Source: Methylotenera sp. RIFCSPLOWO2_02_FULL_45_14 | Lineage (GTDB): Bacteria > Pseudomonadota > Gammaproteobacteria > Burkholderiales > Methylophilaceae | Direction of reading: 5' to 3' | Assembly (NCBI GenBank): GCA_001803395.1 | Contig: MHBU01000007.1 | Span: 102,801 to 166,800, forward strand | DNA length: 64,000 nt | Shown: in pieces, positions 18,153 through 26,534 of the stretch | Numbering within the stretch: position 1 is the stretch's first letter | Layout: each line of letters begins with the position of its first letter | Notes under the pieces: generated by a model | Told to the model about the DNA's origin: nothing | The model's input: only the letters and a program-made list of their open reading frames with translations | Databases searched by the model: none | Made by a program: the position numbers and the translations under genes

Positions 18153-19589
18153 TTGACAATACGTAAAACAAAAATTGTAGCAACACTAGGCCCCTCTTCA
18201 AGTAGTGAGGAGATGCTGGCGCGCATGATTACTGCAGGCGTAAATGTTGTGCGTTTGAATTTTTCACATGGCACAGCTGAAGATCATATCAAACGCGCCG
18301 AGATCGTGCGTAGTATTGCCGCTAAACTTGGTCGCCCAGTCGGGGTTTTGTGCGATTTGCAGGGCCCTAAAATTCGCATTGGTAAATTCGAGTTGGGAAA
18401 AATCACCTTAAAAACTGGCGATATATTTATTCTGGATGCAGATTGCGAACTAGGTAATCAATATCACGTGGGTTTAGATTATAAAACACTGCCGCAAGAA
18501 GTGACTGAGGGTGCGATTTTGTTATTAGATGACGGCCGTATTACGATGCAGGTTGACAGAGTGAAAGGCAATCAGATTCATTGCGTGGTGCTCAGTGACG
18601 GTATTTTATCCAACAATAAAGGCATCAACCGTCAAGGTGGAGGCTTATCTGCAGATGCATTGACTAAAAAAGACCGTGACGATATCAAAACAGCGGTTGC
18701 GCTCGAGGCCGATTACATTGCGATTTCTTTTCCTAAATCTGCCTTAGATGTTGAACTGGCGCGTACGTTGGTAAAAAAAGCAGGCGGTACGGCGAGTATT
18801 ATTGCCAAAATTGAACGTGCCGAGGCGATAGATAATCTGGAGGCGATTATTGAGGCATCCGACGCTATAATGGTGGCACGTGGAGATTTAGGTGTTGAAG
18901 TCGGCGATGCTGCGGTACCTGGTTTACAAAAGCGTATGATCCGCATGGCAAGAGCGCAAAATAAATTAGTGATTACCGCTACACAAATGATGGAGTCTAT
19001 GATTACCAGCCCAATTCCAACACGTGCAGAAGTGTCGGATGTGGCGAATGCGGTGTTAGATGGTACGGATGCGGTCATGTTATCAGCCGAAACCGCAGCT
19101 GGCCAGTATCCATTAGAAACAATAGAAGCGGTACATCGCGTGGTGATAGAAGCTGAAAAAGAGTATTTTAGCCAACATCACGCGCAAAAGTTAGATCAGG
19201 TATTTGTTAAAACAGATGAGGCAGTGGCCGCCGCCGCCATTTACACGGCGCGGCATTTAAAAGTTAAAGCGATTGCGGCGCTTACGCAATCTGGCAATGC
19301 GGCACAATGGTTGTCACGCGCTGATGCCGAGGTGCCAATTTATGCGTTGTCGCCTGATAAATTTGCACGCAGAAAACTTACTTTGCATCGCGGTGTTTAT
19401 CCGTATCCAATTGAACAAGCCAATAAAAATAGAGACGAAATTCTGCAAGAGATGGAACAAGTGCTATTGCAACAAAAAGTGGTGAATTCAGGAGACTTGG
19501 TGCTGCTTACTTTTGGTGAGCCGATTGGTCACCCAGGTGGGACGAATACATTAAAAATCATTAAAATTGGCGAAAATAGACAAACTTAA
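18153..19589 (+). CDS. pyk: Pyruvate kinase
   Basis: The 478-residue protein starts at TTG, with AAAGG seven bases upstream. Motifs: RKTKIVATLGPSS at the N-terminus, RLNFSHGT, LCDLQGPKIRIGKF, the signature IIAKIERAEAIDNLEAII containing the catalytic Lys, VARGDLGVEVG, the substrate loop TATQMMESMITSPIPTRAE, and a C-terminal domain ending in GHPGGTNTLKI. It converts phosphoenolpyruvate and ADP to pyruvate and ATP, closing the glycolytic cluster. It is separated from pgk by 104 bases and a hairpin, so it may have its own promoter. Confidence 0.96.
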   Translation: MTIRKTKIVATLGPSSSSEEMLARMITAGVNVVRLNFSHGTAEDHIKRAEIVRSIAAKLGRPVGVLCDLQGPKIRIGKFELGKITLKTGDIFILDADCELGNQYHVGLDYKTLPQEVTEGAILLLDDGRITMQVDRVKGNQIHCVVLSDGILSNNKGINRQGGGLSADALTKKDRDDIKTAVALEADYIAISFPKSALDVELARTLVKKAGGTASIIAKIERAEAIDNLEAIIEASDAIMVARGDLGVEVGDAAVPGLQKRMIRMARAQNKLVITATQMMESMITSPIPTRAEVSDVANAVLDGTDAVMLSAETAAGQYPLETIEAVHRVVIEAEKEYFSQHHAQKLDQVFVKTDEAVAAAAIYTARHLKVKAIAALTQSGNAAQWLSRADAEVPIYALSPDKFARRKLTLHRGVYPYPIEQANKNRDEILQEMEQVLLQQKVVNSGDLVLLTFGEPIGHPGGTNTLKIIKIGENRQT

Positions 19590-19673
19590 GAATTATTCAA
19601 AATTAAAGTGCGTTTATAATATGCTTTTCGACTGAGCAACCTAGCTTAGCGACCAATATAATAGTGAAAATCC

Positions 19674-20576
19674 ATGAATAGTCCCCTATTAGAAACCAGC
19701 ATCAAAAGCTTAAAGCGTATTCATCAAGGCAAAGTGCGCGATATCTATGATATAGACGCTAACACTATGCTGTTGGTGAGTACAGATAGGTTATCTGCAT
19801 TTGATGTGATATTGCCTACAGGCATTGCCAACAAAGGTGTCATGCTGACGCAGATGGCCAATTTCTGGTTTGAGAAACTCAAAAATGTAGTGCCTAATCA
19901 TTTGACTGGTATTGAGCCTGGTAGCGTGGTGACAGATGAGGCTGAGAAGGCGCAGTTGGCAAACCGATCAGTGGTGGTTAAAAAGCTAAAAGCTTTACCA
20001 ATAGAGGCCATTGTGCGTGGCTATTTGGTGGGTAGTGGTTGGAAAGAATATAAAGCTAAAGGAACGGTGTGCGGTATTTCATTGCCTGCTGGCCTGCAAG
20101 AGGCGTCAAAGTTACCTATACCACTTTTCACACCGTCCAGCAAAGCTGCCGTCGGTGAACATGATGAAAATATCAGCTTGGCGCAATGTGCTGAGTTGAT
20201 AGGTGCAGAGATGGCTGAACAAGTAGCAAAAGTTGCCATTGCGTTATATACGCAGGCCGCAGAGTACGCGCTTACTCGCGGCATTATCATTGCAGATACT
20301 AAGTTTGAATTTGGTTTGGATGAAAATGGTGTGCTGCACGTGATGGATGAAGTGCTCACACCAGATTCATCACGTTTCTGGCCTGCAGAGAGTTATGTAG
20401 TCGGTAAAAATCCACCAAGTTACGATAAACAATATGTGCGAGATTGGTTAGAGGCCAACGGATGGAATAAAACGCCACCAGCGCCAGCTTTACCTGCGGA
20501 CGTTGCAGCCAAAACCAGTGAAAAGTACATGGAAGCATTTGAGCGATTAACTGGGCAGCCGTTACGTATTGATTAA
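19674..20576 (+). CDS. purC: SAICAR synthase (phosphoribosylaminoimidazole-succinocarboxamide synthase)
   Basis: The 300-residue ATP-dependent purine enzyme adds aspartate to CAIR. Motifs: the nucleotide-binding start HQGKVRDIYDID and STDRLSAFDVILP, the family signature LPIEAIVRGYLVGSGWKEY, TPSSKAAVGEHDENIS and the second signature IIIADTKFEFGLDENG, and DEVLTPDSSRFWP. Length fits the longer proteobacterial/yeast-like PurC type rather than the 237-residue E. coli type. ATG start; a TATAAT hexamer lies at 19615-19620, about 54 bases upstream. The DUF1232 gene follows 12 bases later. Confidence 0.96.
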   Translation: MNSPLLETSIKSLKRIHQGKVRDIYDIDANTMLLVSTDRLSAFDVILPTGIANKGVMLTQMANFWFEKLKNVVPNHLTGIEPGSVVTDEAEKAQLANRSVVVKKLKALPIEAIVRGYLVGSGWKEYKAKGTVCGISLPAGLQEASKLPIPLFTPSSKAAVGEHDENISLAQCAELIGAEMAEQVAKVAIALYTQAAEYALTRGIIIADTKFEFGLDENGVLHVMDEVLTPDSSRFWPAESYVVGKNPPSYDKQYVRDWLEANGWNKTPPAPALPADVAAKTSEKYMEAFERLTGQPLRID

Positions 20577-20588
20577 GTTTTTTGTGAC

Positions 20589-20879
20589 ATGAGCCAATTT
20601 TTTTTTAAAAAACTGAAATCATTTACCAAGCAACTTAAGCAAGAGTTTGCGGTGTACCGCTTAGTGTTAAAGCATCCACAGACGCCATGGGTCGCTAAAT
20701 TATTTTTAGGGATGGCGGTTGGTTATTTATTATTACCGTTTGATCTCATTCCTGATTTTATTCCGATTTTAGGTCAGTTGGATGATGTCATTATCATTCC
20801 AGTGTTGTTGTATGTGGCATTGTTGTTTATCCCTAGAACTGTGATTCAAAGTTGTCGAGAACAAGCCCAGCAGGCGTAA
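20589..20879 (+). CDS. DUF1232 (YkvA-like) small membrane protein
   Basis: The 96-residue protein has the DUF1232 core: PWVAKLFLGMAVGYLLLPFDLIPDFIPILGQ is spread over two membrane segments, with the invariant P-x-D-x-I-P-D pattern and the following LDDVIIIPVLLYVALLFIP helix. Function of the family is not known. It is 12 bases after purC and probably in the same transcript. A positively charged N-terminus (FFKKLKSFTKQLKQ) precedes the membrane part, so that end is likely cytoplasmic. Confidence 0.88.
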   Translation: MSQFFFKKLKSFTKQLKQEFAVYRLVLKHPQTPWVAKLFLGMAVGYLLLPFDLIPDFIPILGQLDDVIIIPVLLYVALLFIPRTVIQSCREQAQQA

Positions 20880-20927
20880 TCTACAAATTAGTTACAACTC
20901 TTTGCTATAGCTTTTCTGTGGTCTTGC

Positions 20928-20933
20928 TATAAT
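20928..20933 (+). promoter_or_regulatory. -10 promoter element of ppa
   Basis: A perfect TATAAT preceded by TTGC (extended -10-like TGC) lies 56 bases before the ppa start codon. No good -35 lies at 17 bases; TTGCTA at 20902-20907 is too far away (20-base spacer). Confidence 0.6.
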
Positions 20934-20989
20934 TGCGCCTCAAAATTTATCGTAATTCAATTAGTAAAATTTATATTTAGGAATAAACC

Positions 20990-21538
20990 ATGTCATTAAA
21001 CCAAGTACCAACCGGTAAAGATGTTCCTAACGATTTCAATGTCATCATTGAAATTCCAATGCAGGGCGACCCAGTCAAGTATGAAGTAGATAAAGATAGC
21101 GGTGCGATTTTTGTGGACCGTTTTATGGGTACTGCCATGCAATATCCGACTAACTACGGCTATGTGCCACATACGTTGGCAGACGATGGAGATCCGGTTG
21201 ATGTGTTGGTGATGACGCCAGTAGCGCTAATTCCTGGCGTGGTCGTGCGTTGCCGTCCATTAGGTGTGTTGTTGATGGAAGATGAAGCTGGCCTGGATGC
21301 AAAGGTGCTTGCAGTGCCAGTTGAAAAAGTATGTGGCTTGTACGGGCATCTTAAAGTACATACCGATGTGTCAGAATGGCGCTTGAATATGATTGCGCAC
21401 TTTTTTGAGCATTATAAAGACTTAGACAAGGGTAAGTGGGTAAAAATTAGCGGCTGGGGTGATATTGACCAAGCAAAGAAAGAAATCTTAGAAGGCGTAG
21501 CCAATTACAATGCGGCAAAAGTGAAACCTGCGTTCTAG
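20990..21538 (+). CDS. ppa: Inorganic pyrophosphatase, soluble family I
   Basis: The 182-residue family I enzyme hydrolyses pyrophosphate to phosphate in the cytoplasm. Motifs: [39 protein letters not shown] (shown here only as the key D-D-G-D-P-x-D cluster that binds metals), and [17 protein letters not shown]. Length is usual for bacteria. It starts with ATG after TTTAGGAATAAACC. A membrane pyrophosphatase, hppA, lies 0.9 kb away on the other strand, so PPi can be used either for heat or for proton pumping. A perfect palindromic terminator follows. Confidence 0.97.
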   Translation: MSLNQVPTGKDVPNDFNVIIEIPMQGDPVKYEVDKDSGAIFVDRFMGTAMQYPTNYGYVPHTLADDGDPVDVLVMTPVALIPGVVVRCRPLGVLLMEDEAGLDAKVLAVPVEKVCGLYGHLKVHTDVSEWRLNMIAHFFEHYKDLDKGKWVKISGWGDIDQAKKEILEGVANYNAAKVKPAF

Positions 21539-21565
21539 TTTTGTTAACTCCGTTCGAGTGACTAC

Positions 21566-21591
21566 AAAAAGGCAGCCTAGGCTGCCTTTTT
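21566..21591. terminator. Bidirectional palindromic terminator between ppa and the VIT1-like gene
   Basis: A fully self-complementary 26-base segment has AAAAAGGCAGCC on one side and GGCTGCCTTTTT on the other. The A-tract and T-tract let it act on both strands, fitting the convergent genes on each side. Confidence 0.92.
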
Positions 21592-21601
21592 ATTTGCACA
21601 T

Positions 21602-22297
21602 CTATGCTGCAACTACACCAAATAAGCTCCCAACACCTGCCGTGGCAAGCATGGCAAGTGCGCCCCAAAAAGCTACACGTGCCGTGCCAATCCAAACGTT
21701 TGCACCTCCAGCTTTTGCAGCTAAAGCGCCGAGTGCCGCCAAAAATGCAAGTGACATGCCCGCAACATAAGTCACGGTGCTAGCTTCAGAAGCAAAGAAA
21801 GTGACTAATAGCGGTAAAGTGGCGCCAACTGCAAATGTACCTGCAGACGCAAGTGCGGCTTGGACAGGACGTGCGTTCATGGTTTCAATAATACCTAGTT
21901 CGTCTCTAGCATGTGCACCAAGTGCATCGTGTTCTGTGAGTTGTGCTGCTACTAGCTGAGCTAAGTCCAGTGTTAAACCGCGGTCAACGTAAATGCCCGT
22001 GAGCTCTTTTAATTCACTGTCATGGTCAGTGATCAGCTCTAAACGTTCGCGTGCTAAGTCAGCTGCTTCCGTATCGGCTTGCGAGTTGACTGAAACATAT
22101 TCACCTGCCGCCATCGACATGGCACCAGAGACTAAACCTGCAATCCCCGTGATTAAAATGGTATCGTGTGAAGCTCCCGCAGAGGCAACACCAATCACCA
22201 AGCTTGCAGTAGAAACAATGCCGTCATTGGCGCCCAAAACAGCGGCACGTAACCAACCAATGCGATGTGAACGATGAAATTCAGAGTGCCTCAACAT
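21602..22297 (-). CDS. VIT1/CCC1-family iron or manganese transporter
   Basis: The 231-residue membrane protein has the family start GWLRAAVLGANDGIVSTASLVIGVA, then ITGIAGLVSGAMSMAAGEYVSVNSQ. These are the first two helices, with the conserved Asp and Met/Glu residues that hold the metal. A charged cytoplasmic segment (about 75-145: [18 protein letters not shown] and AAQLTEHDALGAHARDELG) includes the Glu-rich metal-binding region. Three C-terminal helices follow. Homologues export or sequester Fe2+ and Mn2+. It is preceded on the same strand by hppA, with a terminator between them, so it is probably expressed alone. Confidence 0.9.
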   Translation of the reverse strand: MLRHSEFHRSHRIGWLRAAVLGANDGIVSTASLVIGVASAGASHDTILITGIAGLVSGAMSMAAGEYVSVNSQADTEAADLARERLELITDHDSELKELTGIYVDRGLTLDLAQLVAAQLTEHDALGAHARDELGIIETMNARPVQAALASAGTFAVGATLPLLVTFFASEASTVTYVAGMSLAFLAALGALAAKAGGANVWIGTARVAFWGALAMLATAGVGSLFGVVAA

Positions 22298-22399
22298 ACT
22301 TGCTTCAAACTATAGTTGTTTAATTTGTAACCTTAGCACCTTTTTGAGTAAAGGCGTTAGGATGGTTTTTTTGAACGTGAATGTTGTGATTGAAGATTA

Positions 22400-22428
22400 A
22401 AAAAGGCGACCTGCAAGGTCGCCTTTTT
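22400..22428 (-). terminator. Rho-independent terminator after hppA
   Basis: A 13-base perfect stem (AAAAAGGCGACCT with AGGTCGCCTTTTT) and three-base loop lie 30 bases past the hppA stop, before the VIT1-like gene. The T-tract exists on both strands. Confidence 0.9.
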
Positions 22429-22457
22429 AAGGTCGGGAAATTTATTATCAGTAAAAC

Positions 22458-24491
22458 TTAGATATGCAAGAGCGGCACAATCAGTAAGGCCACAATGTTA
22501 ATAATTTTAATCAATGGGTTAACCGCAGGGCCTGCGGTATCTTTGTACGGGTCACCAACCGTGTCGCCGGTGACGGCCGCTTTGTGAGCGTCTGAACCTT
22601 TTCCACCGTGGTTGCCATCTTCAATATACTTTTTGGCGTTATCCCAAGCGCCGCCGCCGGTACACATCGAAATTGCAACAAACAGGCCCGTTACAATCGT
22701 GCCCATCAGCATGCCACCTAACGCCACAGGACCAAGTATTAAGCCAACTGCCACAGGCACTGCCACGGGTAACAGTGATGGAATCATCATTTCTTTAATC
22801 GCGGCTGTGGTGAGTAAGTCTACAGCTTTGCCGTATTCTGGTTTGCCAGTGCCATCCATGATGCCTTTGATTTCGCGGAATTGGCGGCGTACTTCTTCAA
22901 CCACTGCGCCAGCGGCACGGCCAACAGCCTCCATCGCCATCGCAGCAAACAAGAATGGAATTAATCCGCCAATAAATAAGCCGATAATCACCATTGGGTC
23001 GCTTAGGTCAAACTTAACCGAGATACCAGCGCCTTCAAGCTTGTGGGTGTAATCGGCGAATAATACCAATGCGGCTAGGCCTGCTGAACCAATGGCGTAA
23101 CCTTTGGTGACCGCTTTTGTGGTGTTGCCAACGGCATCAAGCGGGTCGGTGACATCACGCACGCTACTTGGTAATTCTGCCATTTCTGCAATGCCACCTG
23201 CATTGTCGGTAATTGGGCCATAAGCATCTAAAGCCACCACAATACCCGCCATGCTGAGCATGGAAGTTGCTGCGATTGCAATACCATATAAACCACCTAA
23301 ATGATAAGCGGACCAAATGGCGAGACACACTGAAAGCACTGGCCAAGCGGTTGATTTCATAGAGATACCAATGCCGGCAATGATGTTGGTTGCATGGCCA
23401 GTGGTAGAGGCCTGTGCAATATGTTTCACCGGCGCGTAATCGGTACCTGTGTAGTATTCAGTAATCCACACCAACGCTGCTGTGAGTATCAAACCAACAG
23501 CACATGCGCCAAATAGTTGATTGGCTGAAATTGCTAAATCACCAGCCATTAAACCTTGCGGGAACATTTTGATGGTCACAAAATAAAATGCTGCAAGTGA
23601 TAAAGTCCCCGCTACTGCCAGCCCTTTATACAAAGCAGGCATCACGTTTTTCATACCAGGGGAAGCTTTAACAAAGAAGCAGCCAATAATTGAGGCCACA
23701 ATAGATACCGCACCTAGCATTAACGGATAAATCACTCCATTCGCACCGGCTGTAGTGATAAGCAGGCTACCCAATACCATGGTGGCAATTAAGGTTACGG
23801 CATAAGTTTCAAATAAGTCAGCTGCCATACCCGCACAATCACCCACGTTGTCGCCCACGTTATCGGCAATTACCGCAGGATTGCGCGGGTCATCTTCAGG
23901 AATGCCAGCTTCAACTTTACCGACCAGGTCAGCACCAACGTCAGCACCTTTGGTGAAAATGCCGCCGCCCAAACGTGCAAAGATAGAAATAAGAGATGAG
24001 CCAAAAGCTAAGCCAATCAGTGGATCTAAGTCTGTTGCTGCTTCGCCACCTAAAAACCAATAAAAGCCGGCAACACCTAATAAGCCTAAGCCTACGACTA
24101 GCATGCCTGTAATAGCGCCGCCTTTAAAGGCAACGTCAAGTGCTGGCCCTATACCTCTGGTTGCGGCTTGTGCAGTGCGTACATTAGCTTTGACTGAAAC
24201 ATTCATGCCAATAAAGCCACAGGCCCCGGACAGCACCGCGCCAATGACAAAGCCCATAGCGGTAGTGATGTTGAGAAAAACACTAATTAGAATCGCTAAA
24301 GTAATACCGACGACGGTGATGGTTTTATATTGACGGGCTAAATAAGCGGCTGCCCCTTGTTGAATAGCATGGGCAATTTCCTGCATACGTGCATTACCAG
24401 CGGGCAAACCTGAAATCCATTTACTCATTACTGCTCCATATAGCACCGCCAGAATCGCGGCACCAATGGCAATCATTAATTCAACTGACAT
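22458..24491 (-). CDS. hppA: K+-independent membrane proton-translocating pyrophosphatase
   Basis: The 677-residue, about 16-helix inner-membrane enzyme couples PPi hydrolysis to proton pumping. Signature residues are visible in [40 protein letters not shown] and [14 protein letters not shown], plus the C-terminal [20 protein letters not shown]. The subtype residue is Lys459 in [12 protein letters not shown], where K+-dependent enzymes have Ala, so this one should be K+-independent and H+-pumping. ATG start with AGGGAGAAAT upstream. It stands alone, with a terminator behind it. Confidence 0.96.
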   Translation of the reverse strand: MSVELMIAIGAAILAVLYGAVMSKWISGLPAGNARMQEIAHAIQQGAAAYLARQYKTITVVGITLAILISVFLNITTAMGFVIGAVLSGACGFIGMNVSVKANVRTAQAATRGIGPALDVAFKGGAITGMLVVGLGLLGVAGFYWFLGGEAATDLDPLIGLAFGSSLISIFARLGGGIFTKGADVGADLVGKVEAGIPEDDPRNPAVIADNVGDNVGDCAGMAADLFETYAVTLIATMVLGSLLITTAGANGVIYPLMLGAVSIVASIIGCFFVKASPGMKNVMPALYKGLAVAGTLSLAAFYFVTIKMFPQGLMAGDLAISANQLFGACAVGLILTAALVWITEYYTGTDYAPVKHIAQASTTGHATNIIAGIGISMKSTAWPVLSVCLAIWSAYHLGGLYGIAIAATSMLSMAGIVVALDAYGPITDNAGGIAEMAELPSSVRDVTDPLDAVGNTTKAVTKGYAIGSAGLAALVLFADYTHKLEGAGISVKFDLSDPMVIIGLFIGGLIPFLFAAMAMEAVGRAAGAVVEEVRRQFREIKGIMDGTGKPEYGKAVDLLTTAAIKEMMIPSLLPVAVPVAVGLILGPVALGGMLMGTIVTGLFVAISMCTGGGAWDNAKKYIEDGNHGGKGSDAHKAAVTGDTVGDPYKDTAGPAVNPLIKIINIVALLIVPLLHI

Positions 24492-24757
24492 AATTTCTCC
24501 CTATCTAAATTTTTATCAAATACGTTAGTTAAAAACTTGCTGTATTGCTTATTAAAGGGTATCTCTAATAAAGTTGCGTCAAAATAAAACTAGTGTGAAA
24601 TTGAAACCAAGCGCTAAGTGCCGATACTTAAAATTAGTTTGATGATGTAAACAATTTGTAACAGCGAGCTCATTATTGCACTAATGAGTCGGTCAAACAA
24701 CTGGTAAGCCTAGCTGGTTGTTGAGTGCAGGTAATTTTAGGCGTGGCTTAAAATTAA
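24492..24757. other. Intergenic region upstream of hppA
   Basis: No gene is seen here. At 24556-24571 the bases GGGTATCTCTAATAAA resemble the terminal repeat of the MITE-like element that starts at 24758, possibly a stray end. The promoter of hppA must lie in the first part, reading leftwards. Confidence 0.45.
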
Positions 24758-24955
24758 GGGCACCTCTAATAATTCAACTTTCGTTGCCATACATCGTTGC
24801 TCTCGAAAAATTACGCCTTACATATCAAACATATGCGGCGTCATAATTTTTCACTCGCGCCTTGCCTGACTTATCGCACCAATCTTGCAGCTTTAGCTGC
24901 TTGGATTGGTGGGGATGCCATTTACGGGTAGAAATTTGAATTATTAGTGGCACCC
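24758..24955 (+). mobile_element. MITE-like element, copy 1 (198 bp)
   Basis: The element begins GGGCACCTCTAATAATTCAA and ends TTGAATTATTAGTGGCACCC, inverted repeats matching at 17 of 20 positions. It is flanked by TTAA on both sides (24754-24757 and 24956-24959), a likely 4-base target duplication. No coding capacity. The inner part is shared with copy 2 at 56791, except for about 56 extra bases here (roughly 24877-24932) that hold a nested hairpin (CACCAATC...GATTGGTG around GCAGC/GCTGC). It lies just downstream of dciA. Confidence 0.8.
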
Positions 24956-24966
24956 TTAAGACGCGT

Positions 24967-25383
24967 TTAGTCAGCGTTTTTGGCAAGCTTTATCAGCGCA
25001 TCACCCAATGCAGTCCCAGATAGTGTTTGGCCTAGCTGTTGCAGGTGGGTTGCCGCGATTGGGCTCAGTTTTTTTAAGGATTTTAACTTGGCTTGCGGGG
25101 TAGATTTTACTTGCACTTTCACACGAATTGCAGTAACTTCACACTCTTGCTTTTCTAGCTTAATCAATAAGCTAGGTATCAAAAGTTTAATTTTTGCGGC
25201 AACTGCATTGTTGTCTGCAAACACGGTAAATTGCTGATTTTCAATGCTGGAAACATGGCTAAATTTAGCCAGGTTGTCGGGCGCAATTGCCTCCCAAATT
25301 TTTTGCGCAGTTTGAGTTTGTTGGTTACGTGCATTGAGCGCGATTAGCTCAGGTTGCCTAAGTAGTGTGTTAAATCGTTGCAT
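24967..25383 (-). CDS. DciA-family (DUF721) replicative helicase loader candidate
   Basis: The start is taken as ATG at 25383 (MQRFNTLLRQPEL), giving 138 residues; an upstream TTG at 25404 has no ribosome site. The N-terminal part (AQKIWEAIAPDNLAKFSHVSSIENQQFTVFADNNAVAAKIKLLI, seen as a KH-like module) matches DUF721. The Lys-rich tail is also typical. DciA proteins load or assist DnaB in bacteria that lack DnaC. The place next to an M23 peptidase and secA is the usual one for DUF721 genes in proteobacteria. Sequence conservation of the family is low, so the call rests on fold-like pattern plus context. Confidence 0.7.
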   Translation of the reverse strand: MQRFNTLLRQPELIALNARNQQTQTAQKIWEAIAPDNLAKFSHVSSIENQQFTVFADNNAVAAKIKLLIPSLLIKLEKQECEVTAIRVKVQVKSTPQAKLKSLKKLSPIAATHLQQLGQTLSGTALGDALIKLAKNAD

Positions 25384-25418
25384 GGCGGTAAGTGATGCTG
25401 GCAATGATGAGGGGTTTT

Positions 25419-26354
25419 ATGAATATCATCTTGGTCTCAAATAATATGGCTAAAGCAAAAACGCTTTCTGTGCTGCAAGTGAGCATGATTGTGATGGCGA
25501 TTGTGTTATTGTCACTATTGCTTGCCTTAATGCTGATTGTGCCACAGGAACGCACAACACAACAGGGGGTAAAGTCTCTGATTCCCAAGCAACTGCATTT
25601 TTCTTTTAATAATCAGCAAAAACATCTTGATGCTTACGCCGTGCAATTGGGTGAAATGCAAGCGCGTATGATGCGGTTAGATGCACAAAGTGAGCGGTTA
25701 GCAAAGTTAGCAAGCGAGAAAAAGTCGGTGCGTGATAATGCGGTTGATATAAAGTCAGAAGCGACACCTTCATCAAGTCCGGTTTTGAACAAAACACCGC
25801 CAGCTAATCGTGGTGGGCCATTGGTGCGCAGTGCGCCATTGTCTGAAGTGGAGTTGCAAAAAAAAATTGCTGAGTTAATGGCGCAAATAGAATTTAACAC
25901 TGAATATTTAAGTGATGTAGAAGCCCGGCTGTTGCAGCAAAGTGTACTAAAAAACACCTTACCCAATAGTAGTCCGGTAGAGGCGGCATTTAATTCATCC
26001 AGTTATGGATGGCGTATTGACCCATTTAACGGTAATAAAGCTTTTCATGAAGGTTTGGATTTTACTGCATCGACAGGTACGCCGATTTATGCAGCAGCGG
26101 GCGGGATTGTTTCATCAGCGGAGCAAACGCCGGATTATGGTAAAATCGTCAAAATTGATCATGGGTTCGGGTTAGAAACGCGCTATGCACATGGTTCAAA
26201 ATTGGTGGTTAAGGCTGGTCAGCGCGTTGAAAAAGGTCAGAAAATTGCTGAAGTCGGCAGTACAGGCCGCTCCACAGGGCCGCATTTGCACTACGAAATC
26301 AGGTTGAATGGCAATCCTTTGGATCCTAGAAAATATCTAAAAGCCAGCAATTAA
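25419..26354 (+). CDS. M23-family peptidoglycan endopeptidase, membrane anchored
   Basis: The ATG at 25419 is chosen because AGGGG lies four bases upstream; longer in-frame starts overlap dciA. The product has 311 residues. One N-terminal membrane helix (LSVLQVSMIVMAIVLLSLLLALMLIV) is followed by a coiled-coil periplasmic region (about 60-190, with a Ser/Pro-rich linker) and a C-terminal LytM domain with zinc ligands in FHEGLDFTA and HLHYEI, and TRYAHGSKL between them. All M23 ligands appear intact. It probably cleaves cross-links or regulates amidases. Divergent from dciA and upstream of secA, the usual proteobacterial arrangement. Confidence 0.92.
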   Translation: MNIILVSNNMAKAKTLSVLQVSMIVMAIVLLSLLLALMLIVPQERTTQQGVKSLIPKQLHFSFNNQQKHLDAYAVQLGEMQARMMRLDAQSERLAKLASEKKSVRDNAVDIKSEATPSSSPVLNKTPPANRGGPLVRSAPLSEVELQKKIAELMAQIEFNTEYLSDVEARLLQQSVLKNTLPNSSPVEAAFNSSSYGWRIDPFNGNKAFHEGLDFTASTGTPIYAAAGGIVSSAEQTPDYGKIVKIDHGFGLETRYAHGSKLVVKAGQRVEKGQKIAEVGSTGRSTGPHLHYEIRLNGNPLDPRKYLKASN

Positions 26355-26534
26355 AAGTGACTATTAAAAAAACCAGTAGTAAAGTAAAACCAGCGATTGA
26401 AAAAGTAAAAGCCAACCCCAATAAACTCGATATGTATTGTTACCTCGCCTCCATTTCAAGCTTACAATCTCACTTTCAAATTTACCAACTTAACTAATAA
26501 AGCTCTATATCCTCTAACGGAAAGTCACTCCTTC

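Noticed and set aside
26357-26497. 46-codon plus-strand frame between the M23 peptidase and secA (GTG start)
   Set aside because: Lys-rich text without a ribosome site or similarity to SecM-type stalling peptides; kept only as a note.
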